DNA from: Caenorhabditis remanei
Lineage: Eukaryota; Nematoda; Chromadorea; Rhabditida; Rhabditidae
Direction of reading: 5' to 3'
Assembly: GCF_010183535.1 (NCBI RefSeq)
Contig: NC_071332.1
Coordinates: 2,232,001-2,296,000, forward strand
DNA length: 64,000 bases
The notes beneath the pieces are model-generated. The model searched no databases. It was given only the letters and a program-made list of their open reading frames with translations, and was not told where the DNA came from. The position numbers were made by a program, and so were the translations under genes. Shown in pieces: positions 23,758 to 34,921 of this stretch; the stretch's first letter is position 1, and each line of letters opens with the position of its first letter.

Positions 23758-26244
23758 ATGAGCGATCTTGTAATTAATCAGAAGATTCTACCGGACATTT
23801 CGAAATCAAAATGGGACCAGAACACTTATTCAGGTAAGACACGGCTATTTAGCAGCTGGGACGTTTCGCAACTTTTGAGTCTAGACTGATTTTGTTTGAT
23901 TTTTGTCGTTTTTGACAGTTTTTTTTTCTCAGAAAAATAGTTTCGAACTCTTTTTTCTAAACTTTCTTTTAAAAACCGTAAAAATCGCTGAAAAACCACC
24001 AAAACATTCAAAACAAAAAATTCAAATGGTCCACGTGAAGTACACGACGACATTTTTACTAAATGGTTGCAAAACGTCATAGTTGCAAAACGAGCGGTTT
24101 CAAAACGTCCAAACATCATTCCAGGTCGAGTCAAACATTACTTTGCATCCGCCAACCCGATGACACTATTCACCTCGTCGGCGACTCAAGAAAATTCTCG
24201 AAAAATAGTTTTGGACTACAAAAAAGGAATAATCGATCCGAATCTGACTATGGATCAATTGTGGAGAGCAAAGATACTGTATGATTCGATATATCATCCG
24301 GATACCGGCGAGAAGATGTTCTGTTTGGGCAGAATGAGTGCGCAGGTGAGTGCGCTCTACCGAAATTTCGTGTACTCCACGTGGACAAGTGGAAGTCGTT
24401 TATTCAAAAAATTTGTAGTGTTGAGCCGTTTGTTATCATTATTTCATCGAAAATCGACGAAAAATCACAAAAAAATGGCCAAAATCAAAAAATCTCCAAA
24501 ATGTCGTCGTGTACTCCACGTGGACTAGTCAAACTTGATTTTTTGATAATTTTTCTAATTTTTGTACGGTTTTTGTTGATTTTTACTAATTTCTGTGAAG
24601 TTTCTACACAAAAACCACGAAAAAACCCTCAAAAAACGGTCAAAACCAAAAATATCCGAAATATCGTCGTGTACTCCACGTGGACAAATCAAACTTGGTT
24701 TTTTTTTTGAATTTGTGAAAAAATTTCTGATTTTTGACCGGTTCTTGACGATTTTTCATTGATTTATGTGAATTTTTCACTCGAAAATCACAAATAACCA
24801 CAAAAATCGGTCCAAGCTTGAAATATCACAAAATAGCGTCTTGTACTCCACGTGGACAAATCAAACTTGGTTTTTTTTTTAATTTGTGAAAAAATCTCTG
24901 ATTTTTGACCGGTTCTTGACGATTTTTATTGATTTATGCTAATTTTGTACTTAAAAATCACAGAAAATCACAAAAAATCTGTCAAAATCGAAAAAATCTC
25001 TAAAATGTAGTCGTGTACTCCACGTGGACAAGTCAAGAGGTTCTTTTTTGAAAAAGTATGTGCGTTTTTCTCAGATTTTGCTACACCTTAAAAATGGAAA
25101 AATATCATGATTACGATTTGGAAGCGGTCTAATACAATTATTTTGAAAATCCCAACCAGCTTCACTCTTCCCCCTCCATGCATCCGCTTCACAAAAATGG
25201 GCGGAGCCTGACAACCAAATTCCAGATGCCCGCAAACATGGTGATCACCGGACTGCTCCTCAGTTGCTACCGTTCCTGCCCAGGCATCATATTCTCCCAT
25301 TGGGTCAATCAATCATTTAACGCAATCGTCAATTATACGAATCGAAGTGGAAATGACCGTACCACAAACCAACAACTTTTCTACTCGTACTGTTGTGCGA
25401 CGGGGGCGGCGACCACTGCGGCTCTTGGCTTGAATATGATGGTCAAGAATAGTCATGGTCTGGCGGCACGGTTGGTGCCATTTGTCGCAGTCGCTGTGGC
25501 AAATGCTATCAATATTCCAATGGTTCGAGCGCAGTGAGTTTTTGAAGCTTATCCCGATGCTCAACTTTTTCAAATTTGTAATGACTGTGTAGATCAAACC
25601 TAGATCTTAATTTTTGTAGTTGACAACTTTTTGATAGCTACACACGCTTTCGAGATATGACGGTTTGAAGTTGGTGGCGAGAGAAAGAGAGGGCGCAGAC
25701 AACTAGACACTCTCGCTTCTCTGCGTCTCTCCCCTTCCTGCACTCCAGGTATTTGTGTTTAGAGGCGCATATCTCAGAAGTGGGCGGAGCTATCAAAAAG
25801 TTGTCAACTACAAAAATGAAGATAAAGATTTGATCTATATAGCCATCAATTTTTTCCAGCGAGCTCATCGACGGCATCGAGTTATGCGATGAAAACGACC
25901 AACTAATTGCGAAATCCAAAAAACTCGCCACCCTCTCCATCGCTCAAGTCACCCTAAGCCGTATCGCCATGGCTATGCCAGATATGGTGCTAAGCCCGGT
26001 CATCATGAATCGCTTCACTCGAACCGCCTACTATAGGACACGCCCACTCGTTCAGAAATACTCGGAAATGCCGATTCAAACTTTCTTGGCTGGAATTGGT
26101 CTCTACTTCACTACGCCCCTTGGATGTGCGCTGTTCCCTCAAAAAAGTTCGATTGAGGTATTGAAACTGGAGCCGTCAGTGCAGAAGCAGTTGCTGAAGT
26201 GGAGAGATCCGCCGAAAGTTTTGTATTATAATAAAGGACTTTGA
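23758..26244 (+). CDS. Sideroflexin (mitochondrial amino-acid carrier), 329 aa
   Basis: Sideroflexins are multipass inner-mitochondrial-membrane proteins; the SFXN1 type imports serine for one-carbon metabolism. Exons: 23758-23833, 24125-24345, 25226-25533, 25860-26244 (76, 221, 308 and 385 nt), in phase ATG to TGA, at the usual family length. Marks in order: [15 protein letters not shown] near the N-terminus, [50 protein letters not shown], a Gly/Ala-rich helix, [14 protein letters not shown], and [13 protein letters not shown] near the C-terminus. The frame is open upstream to 23,680, but the start at 23,758 (MSDLVINQ) fits the family. Intron 2 holds five CACGTG units and intron 3 a fold-back element. 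Orthology within the nematode sfxn-1 paralogues cannot be decided here. Confidence 0.95.
24028..25040. repeat. CACGTG unit array, right block (sideroflexin introns 1-2)
   Basis: CACGTG at 24,032 (inverted unit), 24,378, 24,517, 24,677, 24,849 and 25,021, most within CGTGTACTCCACGTGGACAA. Spacing is 139-172 bp. Between them lie repeated inverted words such as TTTTTGACCGGTTCTTGACG, AATCACAAAAA and TCGGTC, so each unit can fold back on itself. Confidence 0.8.
25586..25844. repeat. Fold-back element copy, sideroflexin intron 3
   Basis: Complete copy, GACTGTGTAGATCAAACC to ATTTGATCTATATAGCC, centre GCGCAGACAACTAGACACTC. Confidence 0.86.
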
Positions 26245-26771
26245 TTTGGTGGTAAAATTTTTCAAATTTTCAGAAAAGAGTGACCTTTGAAAAGAATTTT
26301 CTAGTGGAGCTAAGTTACAAAATCAAGAATATTTAATCATCATCATCAAACAATCTTCTTATCGCAAGTGTCATCACATACTTGTTGACAATTTCGGATG
26401 ACCGTCTTAAGAGAGAGAAAGTGCCCCGTCCACTTTTTATCATTCTTAGTTTTTCTCACTTTTGTTCTCATTTTTTCGGCAGGGCTGAGATTTTGCTTGG
26501 TCCGGTTCGGCTTCAGATGATTCAAACTTCAAATTTTTTAGAATACGCAAGACAACATATGTCTTCCTCGTTGTTTACACCTTTGATACTGATAAGACCA
26601 CATAGAATAATGAGTGGAGTAGGGTTTAACGTTAGGAGTGAGCAAGAAGCACGGAGGAAATGCTGTTTCCTCATTCTTACACAATGTTACCTTCCGCTTT
26701 CAAGTTCAATTCGAATCACTTTTTTTACATTTATATAAATTTTTTGAAATCTTCAATAACTATATACAGAT
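26245..26771. other. Intergenic; relic of a small ORF and shared upstream sequence
   Basis: On the minus strand about 26,338-26,390 encodes IVNKYVMTLAIRRLFDDDD then a stop, a relic matching the C-terminal part of the small ORF at 28,819-29,073. The block at 26,409-26,465 (ending CTTAGTTTTTCTCACTTTTG) is repeated at 29,172-29,228 upstream of cc-B, so cc-A and cc-B have related 5' regions. Confidence 0.55.
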
Positions 26772-28406
26772 ATGGGACTGTGGACATCGAGGCAGCAGCA
26801 GCAGCAACAAATAGAATGTCGGAACGTGCCAACGCTCAAAGTGAGTCTGAGTTTTTCTTGAAAATTTTTGCAAGTCACAATAATTTCAGGACCAATCCAA
26901 CGAAATTAGCACCCTGATGGCACGATGCGGGATCAACATGCCTTCTGTATCAGCCGATAGCTCCGAATCAGCGGCGAACGACTTGGACTTGACAATAAGC
27001 ATGCTTGAGAACGACATCAGGATACTTCTACTCCGACATATTCAACATAATCACGATATGATGAACAAGATATTAAAACAACTGGGAGACGGTATTGATG
27101 ACACCACGAGAACATACTCTTCGCTGAAAAAGTATCTGGAAAATGTGTTTGATAGTGGTAACAACTCGAACAGAATCACTTCACTAACTCGGGAACAACG
27201 GATTTGTAGAGCGAATAAGCATGTTGTTGGATTGCAGTCGGACTGTGAAAGACTGATGAGATCACTATCAGAAGCCGAAGTGAGACTGGAGACAACACAT
27301 GATGATGATGCAAGAAGTGTAGCATCAGAGCAGATTCAGGGAATGAAACAGAACATTTTTCAATTAAGAAATTGCACTGCAGCAGTACAAACACAGTTTA
27401 TGGTAATAAAAATAGGTTAACATAAATATATATTTTATTTTAGATGGAACAAATCGAGCGGAACGAAGACAATGAAGAGGTTCTTCACTCACTGATGACG
27501 GATTTGTCGAGCAGAGCATTCCAATATTTCTCATCTTGCAATAAAGAGTTGATTGAAATTCTTTTCAACCATGCCTTGCTCGACGAGCCAAAGGAGCAAA
27601 GCGTTAGAGTTGATACTGAAAACATGTTAGCAATTTGTGAGTTAGTTAATACAATTTACAAATGTACAATAGTTTCGATTTGAATCAATAACTTTTTAGT
27701 GAACCGCGATTTCCTACTGGCGTACACATTCCACAAAAACCAACAATATGATGAATTCCGGAAAAATTGCAGTCGATTGACTGCGTCTTTTGGTTCGTTT
27801 TTTGAGGAGTATCAGTGCCAAGAGTCGCATTTAATGACGTGTTGTAGCTCCATCCGAGACGGTGTTCCATTTGTAAGTATTATAATGTATAACCTGACAT
27901 CCAGATGTCTTAAATTACAGGCTAGGCATCCTGAGCTTGCCGGACTGCAACAAATTCTAAGAGCATTGAGTAAAGATCTACTGAACTTTGACTTATCCTG
28001 GTCAGAGAATGAGAAGAAGTTCTCCAGTTGCCGAAATGAAGCAAAAACTTTGGTGGATGCGTTGCACACGTTGTTCTCGACTGTTCAATCAAGAATTGAT
28101 AGACACCAAACATATATTGAACTAGGAAACGAAGCGAGAGTTGTAAATGATGAGAAGTGTTGCATGAAGATTTACGATGAAGTTGCGGAAAATGTGAAAA
28201 ACTTGAATGGGGTTATGCTAAAGGTTGGTTGAGCTGTAATAGGGAGACAATCCAGCCAAAAATTAATTTTTCAGTTCAATGTTGGACATTCTCAGGCATT
28301 CGAAAACGTTTTGAGCGACAGACCAGTGTTGACAGGAGGCGGAGCAACCAGGGAGCTTGTTCCATCAACTACGGATGAGAACACCACAAGGCCTGCAACC
28401 TTGTAA
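26772..28406 (+). CDS. cc-A: MGxxxS coiled-coil protein, 460 aa, modules A+B
   Basis: Unknown function. Exons: 26772-26840, 26890-27402, 27444-27636, 27700-27872, 27921-28223, 28275-28406 (69, 513, 193, 173, 303 and 132 nt), in phase ATG to TAA. The N-terminus MGLWTSRQQQQQQ fits the N-myristoylation pattern (Gly2, Ser6). Residues ~24-260 (module A) are helical with Asp/Glu/Arg-rich heptad-like stretches and are homologous to the C-terminal half of cc-B: LRNCTAAVQTQFM against LDNCVAGFCGRFM at the same exon end. Residues ~260-460 (module B) match cc-C: QYDEFRKNCSR against QYEDFRRNCKQ, and LNGVMLK against LNDVMLK at matching exon ends. No catalytic motif is visible. Polyadenylation-like AATAAA lies near 28,485. 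Confidence 0.75.
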
Positions 28407-29752
28407 ATCTGGAAATTTGGAATTGTTGATTAATTCTGAGCTTAGAATAGATATTTATTTGAATTTCGTTTTAACCAATTACAAATAAAAGATGCTCAGC
28501 CAATCCTAATCTGAATAACAGTCAATGCAAATATAGTAATTTGTTTGAAAGACAGCGGTCACCTCGGCTATTGTGATATTTCACCTTCAAGTCATTTTGA
28601 CACAGCTGACAACGAGTGCTACCGCTATTTTTCAAGGGGAAATTTTGAAATTTGTTGTATTTTTCGATCATCAACGAATTTTTCAAAGTTTTTCTAGGAA
28701 AACCAATAAATTGGTGGATCCTAGACCAGGAATGTATTTTATTCAGATTGCCACAATTTTTCCAATTTAAACACTCCTAACATTTGTCTGGTTCTTATTA
28801 GAGCAGCACCGTAGCAGTCTAATAACAACCTCTCAAATTTTCAGAAAATGTTAATCCAGTGACCTTTAATATAGATTTTCTATGCACATGAGTGTTAAAA
28901 ATCAGGAAAATTTCATCATCATCATTAAACAATCTTCTTATCGCAGGTGTCATCACATACTTGTTGACAATTTTCTTCGCAGTTTCTTCTGATTTTTGTT
29001 TGGCCATCATTTTAACATTAGCAAGTTCCCCATGTCTAAATTTTCGTCGCAGAGCAGTCCCCCTCTTCCTCATTGTTTTCTTGTAACATTTCGAAACACA
29101 ACCACGTGTTTGATATTACACCACTCCATCCATAAACTGTCAGCGTGAATTGGTTGAAAGACCGCCGCGTTAAGAGTGAGGAAGCGCCCCGCCCACTTTT
29201 TCTCACTCTTAGTTTTTCTCACTTTTGTTTTCTATTGTTTTCATTTGAAATTGACACCAGTGTCTAGTTAGGCTTGAATTTCTTTTGTGTTCATTTTGAA
29301 TAGAATTCTATCAAATTATAACTGTGACGACTTAGAACTGTCCCGGATAAGAACCGTCAAATGGTTTGCACCTGTTCGTTTTCAACTTACTAATGGAAGC
29401 ATAGTGTTTCAGTGAGTTGGTCATTTGTCACATAATAACTGTCCCTTTTAAGAACTATTCTTAGTTTCAACTCACTTTTTTCGTTTTTTTGTCGCAAAAC
29501 TATCACTTCTCTACAGTTTCTAACCTATCTTCCCTTCTACTTCCTCTCCAATCTTTGATTTTTTTCCTTTTTCAAACCGTAAACAAGTCAACCAATATAC
29601 CCATCTGATAAGAAGTGTTGTTTACTGCACTAGGAATTAGCGATGAGCAATAAAATGACCGGAGCGCCCAATGTTTGTGAATTTTTTTGTGTTTTATATC
29701 ATTAGAAAGCTGAAAACACGCTGATTTCAATTTTCCATATTTCAGCACAAAA
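28407..29752. other. Intergenic upstream of cc-B
   Basis: Apart from the small minus-strand ORF listed next, nothing supported. It contains the duplicated 5' block at 29,172-29,228 and AT-rich sequence. A TTTCAG lies 9 bp before the cc-B ATG and may be a trans-splice acceptor. Confidence 0.5.
28819..29073 (-). CDS. Small basic ORF, 84 aa, uncertain
   Basis: Starts at an ATG (MRKRGTALRRKFRHGELANV), has a strongly basic N-terminus, and contains IVNKYVMTPAIRRLFNDDD, matching the relic at about 26,338-26,390. Amino-acid similarity in the matching stretch, where DNA has changed, hints at past coding. The relic ends right after its DDDD, while this frame continues another 30 residues, so the true 3' end is unsure. 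Function unknown. Confidence 0.3.
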   Translation of the reverse strand: MRKRGTALRRKFRHGELANVKMMAKQKSEETAKKIVNKYVMTPAIRRLFNDDDEIFLIFNTHVHRKSILKVTGLTFSENLRGCY

Positions 29753-32329
29753 ATGCCGCGTTCAGACCCTGAAATTCTAAAGGATGCTCTCCGCAAGGAG
29801 CTCAACGATGAAGCGGATCTGAGAAGGCTCCGAGCCACAAAGGAATCGGAGGAAAGGATGAAGTAAGTGGGAGCTAAGGAACCGACAATAATAGCTTTTC
29901 AGAAATTTCGAGACAAAATCTCAACAAGATCTGAAAATATCAATTGAAAATCTCGAGAAACGGAAAATTGATGAAATGAAATTTCTTGAGGTGGAGACAG
30001 AGAAAAAGTTGAAAGGTGAGGTGTAGCAATCGCCTTTAACAAAAAGGTAGTTTTTTACAGAAATTGAGAAAAAGAAGGAAACGGAAAAGGCTAAATATGA
30101 AGAGTTGGTAGCCGAGATCAAGAAAAACGCGGATAAAACTTTGGAAGAAAAAATGAAAGTGTACAACGGTATCATTGAAAAAAACAAGAAGTTACTCGAA
30201 GTGGATCAACTGAAGCTTGAGAAGGTATGTCGTTCAAATCAAACTTTTTCGATTAAATCCACCAATTTTCGTAGTTTAGGAGATCCTGGAAACTGATGAA
30301 GACCTGCGAAAGATTCATGACAGTATCAACGAGACAATTGTTGGGGACATGGAGAAAACCGATATGAAACGGGAGAAAATGGTTGAGGAGAGGAAGAAGA
30401 GAGTGGAGGAGAAGTTGAAGGAAATTCTCGAAAAGAAACAGGAGAATCTGGAGTCGGAGTTGAGAGTTGAGAAGGAGATTGCGGTGAAGGATGATGAGTT
30501 GCATGATAAGGTTGGTGAACACAAGCAATGGAGCGCAATAGGTCGCAGTTGATCAGAGCGGTACAGCATAGTTGCTTAGAGCACAATAGAGTTGTTGCTC
30601 AGTGAACTAGAGCGCAGTTAATTAGAACGCTAGAGCGCAATAGGGCACAGATGCTCAACGTTTTAAGGCACACTGGCTTAGACCCCTAGAGTTCATTTGC
30701 TGAGTACTATAAAACGCATTCAGTCAGAGCACTAGAGCGCTAAAGCTCAGCGCACATACAGTAGTTGACAAGTTTTTTGTACGCGCACTTCCCTAGCAAG
30801 TTACGTATTGTCAAATTAATTTCTCACTCAAATCGACCCATTTCAGTGCAAAATAGGGTGATTTTTGAGCTGTCCTCTTAAAATGACCATAACTCTCTAG
30901 GGAGTGTCCGTAAAAAAAAGTTGTCAACAACAAAAATGGAGCTCTACATTTGTTCTGTATGGTTTATACATAATTTACTTTGTGGGACAATCAGTAATAC
31001 TGTAACACCCTCTTAAAATTGGTCATTTTCATCTGAAAAAGGACAAGTTGTATAACTTACTGTACGGTACTGTAAATTCGGCGTATTAGAGTGCGGTTGT
31101 TTTGCTATTATTTCTACAGTAACTGATTTCACTAGAGCGCAGTAGCTCACCGTTTTAAAGCAAAGTTTCTCAGACCGCTTTTTTCTCTAGAGCGCAGTTG
31201 CTCAGAGCACTACCGCGCAATCGCTCCTTAATACTCCTCACTCCAAAATCTCCATTTGATTTCAGAAGAACCAACACATCGATGAGTTGGGCGTCGCCAA
31301 TCTACAAACCCAACGCGGCTTGTTCACAACATTGCTAACCAAAAATAAAAAATACAACAATGACGTGATGAATGATCTCATCAAACGGCTGACCAGCACC
31401 CAGGACGAGATCAATGAAGAAAGCTCACGATGCAGACGATTCATGAGGGATAGAGTCGAGTGGGATGACGGGAACCTACGCAGAGCCGAGGAAGCTTTTG
31501 AGAATTTGAGTTTCTCGTTTAACACTGCTAGAAAAGAGTTGACGAATACGGAGAGAAGATTGGCAGAGATTCAGGATGAGAAGGCGTCAGATGAGTTGTT
31601 GAAACAAATCAGGGAGATGAGAAGAGTGTTGTTCTTGTTGGATAATTGTGTAGCCGGATTTTGCGGAAGGTTTATGGTGAGGGATTTTGATTTTTTTTTG
31701 ACGTTTTTCAAATTTTGTTGCACCGATCGTATTCCCTCAAGCCATTACTTGGATACGGTTCTAGGGGCAGTTAGTTTACTGTAACATTGCAAGCTCACTG
31801 CGTAGCGACTCAAGTAGTAGTTCATGGATACAACAAATTAAGCAATCATGCACCTCACATAGTTTAAAAACATAAAACGTGAGAATCTTGAATCCGTTTC
31901 TATATCATATATCGCAAAAACCAGCCGGTTTTAGATTTGATTCTCAAATGTTGTGTAGGTCGGACTAAAACTTGTGTATCTTGGGTCATTTTGGCGGGGG
32001 TCAAATTTTGAAAACTGATTCAGAATCCTTATGACTTTAGCATTGTAGTCATATAATTTTCTTAAAGGAAACCTTTTTTTATCAATTCCAGATGGGCGAC
32101 ACTAATCGCAGCCTTGAAGACGAAAAAGAACTCTCCACCTTGATGCAAAAATTCTCCGAGATTGTATGTTTTTCGTGGCCTCGTTAATTCAACTAATTAT
32201 CCTTTAAATTTTCAGCAATTCTCAAGTTTCCACTCAAAAAAAGCGGATCTTGAAACTCAGTTGAGCAACAATTTGCCGGATGTACAGCCGGTTTCTCCAC
32301 AAGAGGAACAAAAGAGAATTGAGCAGTGA
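29753..32329 (+). CDS. cc-B: coiled-coil protein, 404 aa, module A
   Basis: Unknown function. Exons: 29753-29862, 29903-30015, 30061-30224, 30280-30510, 31266-31676, 32092-32163, 32216-32329, in phase ATG to TGA. Residues 1-~205 are an almost continuous charged coiled coil (KKRVEEKLKEILEKKQENLE). The remainder is module A, homologous to cc-A: NNDVMNDLIKRL, LRRAEEAFENL, RRVLFLLDNCVAGFCGRFM. Unlike other members the start is MPRSDPE, without MGxxxS; an unseen upstream exon is possible. Intron 4 is ~755 bp and full of GAGCGCAGTTGCTCAGAGC-type motifs plus a fold-back-like unit. It ends just upstream of cc-C. Confidence 0.72.
30520..31230. repeat. AGAGCGCA-motif cluster and fold-back unit, cc-B intron 4
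   Basis: More than ten diverged copies of AGAGCGCAGTTGCTCAGAGC-like sequence (30,528-30,760 and 31,088-31,230) flank an inverted repeat (30,770-30,975) with GTAGTTGACAAGTTTTTTGT on one side and AAAAAAGTTGTCAACAACAA on the other. The latter is a relative of the core of the Tc1-like element at 43,064. Confidence 0.7.
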
Positions 32330-32512
32330 CTTGATTTAATTTTGTACTTAAAAACTAATTATTGGGAAAAAACTAATTGAAAATGTGTTGATGTTAAATT
32401 GTTGAATTATGCTATGGGTTCAAACCCCTGCTTATATATTTTTATCTTTATTTTTTCTTTAGTTTGATTGATTGCTAATCAAAATTTCTAGATCTTCCTC
32501 TTTGAAGTCAAA

Positions 32513-34622
32513 ATGGGCGGCTCTTCTTCAAAAGAAACCGAAAGTATTCGAGCAGAGCACAAGGAAAAACAGGAAAAAGAGAGAGTGGAACGGGAAGCTG
32601 TAGAGGAAAAGCAGAAAAAAGAAATTGAGAAGGTTTGGTTGTTTTCAGTGTAACTAATAATGATAAAAGTTTCAGAAGCGTCAAGAAGAGATTGCAAAGG
32701 AAAATGCTAAGCAGGATGAAGAATTGAAAATCCAGGAAAATAAATTCCTGGAAAAAGTCTCACAACAAGCAAAGTCTTATGAGGAAATGAAGGCGGAGTG
32801 TGAATTGAAAGTTAAAGAACTAGAGCTCGAGATGAAGGAAACTATGGAAAAGTTGATTGAAGTGCAGAAGAACGATGGGTTGGAGCAAGTCAGCGAAGAG
32901 AAGCAGAAGTTGAGGGAGGAGAAGGAGAAATTGATAATGAAGAAGGAATACATGATGAATGGTGAGTTGCTACGCAGTTAACTCAACAATCTTAAAATTT
33001 CAGAGCAAGCGCGTCTCACTGAAATCCGCGAAAAGATGATGGTTGAACGGTCTGAAATGGTCAAGGAGAAGGAACGTGAGGAAATGGAGAATATGAATAA
33101 GCATCATGAGAATATTCAAAAATTGAGTGATGAAAAGATTGAAGTGGTGAAGGGAGGAGAGAAAGAGATGACAAAGTTGACCAAGGAGCACAGGGATTTC
33201 CAGGATGCGATAAAGAAACAGCATGGAGATTTGAAGGCGGTTCAGAGTAAGTTGGGGAGAGAAACATAAGTTGTAACACAACCACAACTTGTTACACACC
33301 CACAACTAGCAAAACCAACTTGTAACAAAAAAGGGCAAAAAAATGAGCAAAAATCTACTAAAAACAGCGGAAGATCAACAAAATTTATTGGATAATGGAA
33401 TTTTGGACCATTTTGGGCGAATTTTGGCAATTTTTGGAGCTCTAAACGCTGAAAATGCATTTTTTGAGCAGAAAATGGGCAAAAATCCAAGTTTTTAAGT
33501 TAGAAATCACTAAACCTCTAAACCACTTGTATGAAAAAACGCGTCCATGGTGCGCCAGTTCAAGATAAAAAACACAGAGAACAAAATTTAACGGCTGTCA
33601 AATTTCCAGTGCGCGACACATTCCAGTTGCTATCAATTCATAATGGCGAGCAACAGTATGAAGACTTCCGGCGCAACTGTAAACAACACATCAACCGGTA
33701 TTCCACATTCAAAAGATATTTTGATGAGGAGGAGAGCTCGCTGATCACCACTCGAGACGATATTGAGGATGGTTTTAAATTGGTTAGTTTAAAAAAAAAG
33801 AGTCGCTACAAAAATAAGAATAAAAACAATTTTCAGAGTGACATCCCACAACTTTCCGATGCTCTCCGCGCCCTCCGTGCCTTGGAAGCTGCAAACGAAA
33901 ACTTCAGCTTCGAAGGAACTGACGATGAGGAAAAGTACAAGGCGCTCCGGTTGGATGTGAAGAATCTTGCAGAAGATCTTCGCACTGTTCTCGACCTCAT
34001 CGTCTCCAGAATCCGACGATACAAAAACTCGAAGCCGTCCACCTCGACTCCTCCCCAGTCATCACACCAGCGTAGAGGATCGAATTCTACAATGGTATTT
34101 ATATATTAAGCTTAAAACATGAAATCACCCAATTTTTAGAATTCCGATATCGAGATGATTTATGATAAGGGTGTTGTAACTCCACCGCCATCTGTGAAAA
34201 ATCTGAAAAATCTGGATGTGGAAACCGAGCAGGCTTCAGCTTCAACAGGAGACAACGGGAACTATAGTATTGTTGAAGAATTCAAGAAAGCGAAGGAGTT
34301 GATCAAAAAGTTGAATGACGTGATGCTAAAAGTGAGATAATTAACACAAAATAAATCAATACTCAATAACCTCAATCTATTTCAGTTCAACGCCCCGGCC
34401 TCCAACAAATTCGAGGAAACCCTCGCTTTGCAATTCCAGTCCTTGTCAGTTCGCCACTCTGAAATCGTTGGTCAAATCACAAATGGATTGCTGCCAAGCA
34501 CTTCGGGAACCGCGCAGGGGATCACGGAAGGTTCCTCGACTACGAAACCAGCCATCCAGCAAGTTGAGGAGTCAGAGGAGGAGGAGTCAGAGGAGGAAGA
34601 GACGGATGTGGAGACGGAATGA
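32513..34622 (+). CDS. cc-C: MGxxxS coiled-coil protein, 502 aa, module B
   Basis: Unknown function. Exons: 32513-32632, 32676-32961, 33004-33246, 33610-33782, 33837-34094, 34140-34331, 34386-34622 (120, 286, 243, 173, 258, 192 and 237 nt), ATG to TGA. It begins MGGSSSKETES, a textbook N-myristoylation signal, then ~220 residues of Glu/Lys coiled coil. Residues ~216-502 are module B shared with cc-A (IHNGEQQYEDFRRNCKQ; the 173-nt exon is the same length in both). A Ser/Thr-rich linker and a very acidic C-terminus (EESEEEESEEEETDVETE) follow. Intron 3 contains ACAACTTGT-type repeats. Likely a membrane-anchored scaffold-like protein by inference only. Confidence 0.77.
33260..33315. repeat. ACAACTTGT-type short tract, cc-C intron 3
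   Basis: GTTGTAACACAACCACAACTTGTTACACACCCACAACT-like run, the same core motif as the tracts in str-E intron 4 and cc-D intron 6. Confidence 0.55.
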
Positions 34623-34921
34623 AGTAACACTTCTCAGTACTCTTCTTGTAAATAAGCTACACTACTTATACTGCTCAGAAATGTTTGCCAAATGAAATTA
34701 ATAATTTTGTGTTTTTAAAAATAAAGTTTTTGATAAACAACTGCATCACAGTTCCGTTAATGAGATAATCATAATGGCAAACCGTACTGGCTTTAAACTT
34801 TGCTTTATGAGCTTAAAAATATATCTAAATGTAGATATATGTAGGTCGGTTCTACATCTACAACCTGCTCTGAACCGTTTGCCAATTCGTTTTAAGTAGC
34901 TGATCGAGATAGTACGGTTTT

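Noticed and set aside
26772..34622. Toxin-antidote or defence-system label for the coiled-coil cluster
   Set aside because: Clustered fast-evolving genes make it tempting, but no sequence motif supports it.
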